From contig CAXTZG010000001.1 of assembly GCA_964248625.1 (NCBI GenBank), forward strand, positions 62,001 to 126,000: DNA of 64,000 nucleotides, in the 5' to 3' direction. Shown in pieces: positions 62,111 to 64,000 of this stretch. Source of the DNA: Lichenicola sp964248625. GTDB taxonomy: Bacteria > Pseudomonadota > Alphaproteobacteria > Acetobacterales > Acetobacteraceae. Every line of letters begins with the position of its first letter. The stretch's first letter is position 1. Made by a program: the position numbers and the translations under genes. The notes under the pieces were generated by a model that saw only the letters and a program-made list of their open reading frames with translations, was not told the DNA's origin and ran no database searches.

Positions 62111-62522
62111 GCCGCTGCGCCCTCCCTGTTGGACCATCCCGGATCTACCGTCCGGCTTGATGTCGCCATGTGGTGTCGAAAGATGCTTCGGCTCCTGCAC
62201 AAGTGTCAAGACCTTGATCACTTGCGCGGCCAAGCGGAACCAGCATTATCCTTCAGTCACCACGCGCGCACCGTCCAGGCGGCGAACTGAACCGAACGAC
62301 ACGGCTGGTCCGGCCGATCGGCGGATAATCTCGTGGACAAATCCGCATTTAGATATGAGAAATTGTACATCGCTCTGTCTGTTGTGCAGCGCAACATGGC
62401 GTTTGCACCGATGAGGTTTCGGATCATGTGGTCTCCGCTCGCGCCCGACCCGGTATGGGATGCTGCCCGGCCAGATGAAGCCTGCCACCTGCCGGCCGTC
62501 CGGTCGGCAGCCTGATCAGCCC
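62111..62522. other. Divergent promoter region of the tetritol-like locus
   Basis: About 410 bp between the kinase operon and the SorC regulator. It includes an AT-richer patch (about 62315-62400) in this GC-rich window and a 17-bp near-palindrome, so promoters in both directions are expected here. No gene is recognised. Confidence 0.5.
62380..62396 (+). promoter_or_regulatory. 17-bp near-palindrome, candidate SorC operator
   Basis: TGTTGTGCAGCGCAACA: the two 8-bp arms differ by one base around a central A. It lies between the divergent kinase operon and the SorC gene. Position and symmetry fit an operator for the regulator, but this is not demonstrated. Confidence 0.45.
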
Positions 62523-63521
62523 ATGCAGAAGATCATTCCCAGGCCGGCGGAGCGCAGCGAGGTCCGCACCGAGACGCTGATCGAGATCGCCACCTTGTAC
62601 TACTACGAGGACGTGACCCAGGAAGTGCTGTCCCAGCGCTTCTCGATGTCGCGCGCCAAGATCAGCCGCCTGCTGCGTCGCGCCCGCGAGGACGGCCTCG
62701 TGGAAATCAGGGTGCACCAGCCCTCCTCCGTGGGTGCGGAGTTCGAACGGGAGTTCATTCGCCGCTTCGGCATCGACAGGCTTCTGGTCTCGGTGGATCA
62801 TCGCGACGCGGAGGCGCAGCGCCACGCCGTCGCGCGCATGGTGGCCGGACACCTGGAACGATCGCTGTCGACCGGGTCGATCGTCGCGGTCGGCATGGGC
62901 CGCAACGTCGCCGCGGTGGCCGACGCGCTGGTCATGCCTGCCCGCAGCGGCGTCACCTTCGTCTGCGCCATCGGCGGCTCGCTGCGCGCAGGCGAATACA
63001 TGAATCCCGACCATATCTGCCGTCGGCTCGCGGCACGGTTCGGCGGCGAAAGCGAAACCTTGTATGCGCCAGCGCTCGTGACCAATGCCGAGCTCAGGGC
63101 CGAGCTCTACCGCAACGACACGGTCAAGCTGACCCTCGACCGCGCACGACGCGCCGACATCGCCCTGATCGGCATCGGCGACCTGTCCGAGGACAGCAAC
63201 ATGGTCCGCATGGGCTGGTTCTCGCCGCAGGAGATCGCCGAGGCGCGCCTGTCTGGCACCATCGGCGACACGATGGGCTACGATTTCATCGACATCTACG
63301 GCAGGCCGGCCAATACCGGCATGCAGGGACGGGTGATCGGCCTCACGCGCGAGGACCTCAACCGCATTCCCGACGTCATCGCGATCGCCGCGGAAAACAC
63401 CAAGGCCGCCGCCATTCTGGGCGCCTTGCGCACCGGGGCCATCAACACGTTGGCGACGTCCTTCACCAACGTGCATACCATCCTGCGTCTTGACGAGGCG
63501 ACCCAGCCGCTGCCCGATTGA
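62523..63521 (+). CDS. SorC-family sugar-binding transcriptional regulator
   Basis: 332-residue regulator. The HTH (about residues 20-60) reads ATLYYYEDVTQEVLSQRFSMS then RAKISRLLRRAREDGLVEI, the typical SorC start. The C-terminal phosphosugar-binding domain contains VGMGRNVAAVADAL near 118, ADIALIGIGDLSED near 218 and GDTMGYDFIDIYGRP near 250. It should sense a ketose phosphate produced by the divergent DhaK/L-type kinase. The start is ATG at 62523; the frame is open further upstream but without a Shine-Dalgarno. Confidence 0.9.
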   Translation: MQKIIPRPAERSEVRTETLIEIATLYYYEDVTQEVLSQRFSMSRAKISRLLRRAREDGLVEIRVHQPSSVGAEFEREFIRRFGIDRLLVSVDHRDAEAQRHAVARMVAGHLERSLSTGSIVAVGMGRNVAAVADALVMPARSGVTFVCAIGGSLRAGEYMNPDHICRRLAARFGGESETLYAPALVTNAELRAELYRNDTVKLTLDRARRADIALIGIGDLSEDSNMVRMGWFSPQEIAEARLSGTIGDTMGYDFIDIYGRPANTGMQGRVIGLTREDLNRIPDVIAIAAENTKAAAILGALRTGAINTLATSFTNVHTILRLDEATQPLPD

Positions 63522-63564
63522 GCCGGACGCTCGGCACCCGGTCGAGCAACAGGACACCAGCCCA

Positions 63565-64000
63565 TTGCCTGTCATCACCCGCCTGTTTCCCGTCTGGGCG
63601 CTGCTGGTCTCGGCGGTCGCCTATCTGTCGCCGGCCACGTTCCGGCCGTTCGGCGACGCGGTGACGCCGCTGCTGGCGCTGGTCATGTTCGCCATGGGAG
63701 TCACGCTGCGCCTGGCGGATTTCCGTCGTGTGGCGCTGCGGCCGGCGCCGGTGCTGGCAGGGCTCGGCCTGCATTACCTCATCATGCCGCTGGCCGCATG
63801 GGCGATCGCGCACCTGCTGGCGATGCCGCCGCAGGTTGCAGCCGGCATGATCCTGGTCGGCAGCGTCGCCAGCGGCACCGCCTCGACGGTGATGGTGTTC
63901 CTGTCCGGCGGCGACGTGGCGCTGTCGGTCAGCATCAGCGCGCTCTCGACCTGCGTCGGCGTGGTGGCGACGCCGCTGCTGACCCGCCTCTACGTATCGA
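63565..64000 (+). CDS. Bile-acid:sodium symporter-family transporter (partial)
   Basis: The reading frame runs from a TTG at 63565 off the right window edge (about 145 residues seen). It is strongly hydrophobic with several helices: LLALVMFAMGVTLRLADFRR near residue 37 and MILVGSVASGTASTVMVFLS near 95 are hallmarks of the BASS/YocS-like family. It likely transports an organic anion with sodium. It follows the SorC gene by about 43 nt in the same direction. The start is uncertain because the nearest AGGA is about 12 nt upstream. Confidence 0.82.
   Translation, partial: MPVITRLFPVWALLVSAVAYLSPATFRPFGDAVTPLLALVMFAMGVTLRLADFRRVALRPAPVLAGLGLHYLIMPLAAWAIAHLLAMPPQVAAGMILVGSVASGTASTVMVFLSGGDVALSVSISALSTCVGVVATPLLTRLYVS

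Noticed and set aside
1..64000. CRISPR arrays, tRNA/rRNA genes, prophage or intact insertion sequences
   Set aside because: No regularly spaced direct repeats, tRNA-like cloverleaf or transposase/integrase motifs were found by reading; a dedicated scan (tRNAscan-type, CRISPR finder) would be decisive.

Overview
The window is 64 kb of high-GC DNA (mostly near 68-70% by eye). Gene content and coding style suggest an alphaproteobacterium, plausibly an Acetobacteraceae-like environmental heterotroph: many sugar and polyol ABC importers, a cytochrome bo3-type quinol oxidase, AldB-type aldehyde oxidation and GTG/TTG starts. This placement is an inference; no rRNA, tRNA or other taxonomic marker is present. 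I saw no CRISPR array, intact insertion sequence or prophage. Three runs of N (11032-11088, 51175-51184, 54110-54172) are assembly gaps. Two of them interrupt genes, and their N counts do not fit the reading frames.

Layout. (1) 1-7762, minus strand: a polyol catabolic operon, transcribed as DeoR regulator, periplasmic binding protein, GatD-like zinc dehydrogenase, FGGY kinase, SorC regulator, ABC ATPase and permease (cut by the window edge). (2) 7891-17402, plus strand, divergent from the DeoR gene: a probable 2-deoxyribose / deoxynucleoside operon with DeoC aldolase, Tat-exported binding protein, ABC ATPase, two permeases, a DUF4432 mutarotase-like protein, a PfkB kinase, AldB-type acetaldehyde dehydrogenase and its DUF779 partner. 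An aldo/keto reductase, a membrane-transporter/thioesterase fusion and a frameshifted nucleoside 2-deoxyribosyltransferase follow. (3) 21580-23255: a CDP-alcohol module, with a cytidylyltransferase resembling inositol-1-phosphate cytidylyltransferase coupled to a CDP-alcohol phosphatidyltransferase. (4) 23209-32246, minus strand: an amino-acid permease, a Ser/Ala/His-rich protein, an orphan molybdopterin hydroxylase subunit and an EmrB/EmrA/NodT tripartite drug-efflux operon. (5) 33465-37520: cyoABCD. (6) 37699-50512: a GntR regulator divergent from a tightly overlapping eleven-gene operon (Dpp-type ABC importer, creatininase-family hydrolase, ketopantoate-reductase-like and SDR dehydrogenases, M20 and M32 peptidases, and a signal-less SBP_bac_3 protein). 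This looks like uptake and degradation of an unidentified peptide- or amide-like compound. (7) 50513-54864: a gene-poor, lower-GC stretch with an FkbM methyltransferase and a GH15 glucoamylase/trehalase. (8) 54865-63521: a second polyol locus with binding protein, permease, an ATPase split by an in-frame amber codon, DUF2291, an erythritol/L-threitol dehydrogenase-like enzyme and DhaL/DhaK-type kinase subunits, with a divergent SorC regulator. It is probably for tetritols via erythrulose phosphate. (9) 63565-end: a partial bile-acid:sodium symporter-family gene.

The window is essentially a nutrient-scavenging region: three CUT2-type sugar/polyol ABC systems, each paired with its own kinase, dehydrogenase or aldolase and regulator, plus one oligopeptide-type system. 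Operons are extremely compact, with many ATGA, GTGA, TTGA or TGATG junctions that imply translational coupling. The most unusual items are the transporter-hotdog fusion, the CDP-alcohol pair, the eleven-gene peptide/amide operon, the amber-split ATPase and a chain of overlapping mini-ORFs between two transporter genes.
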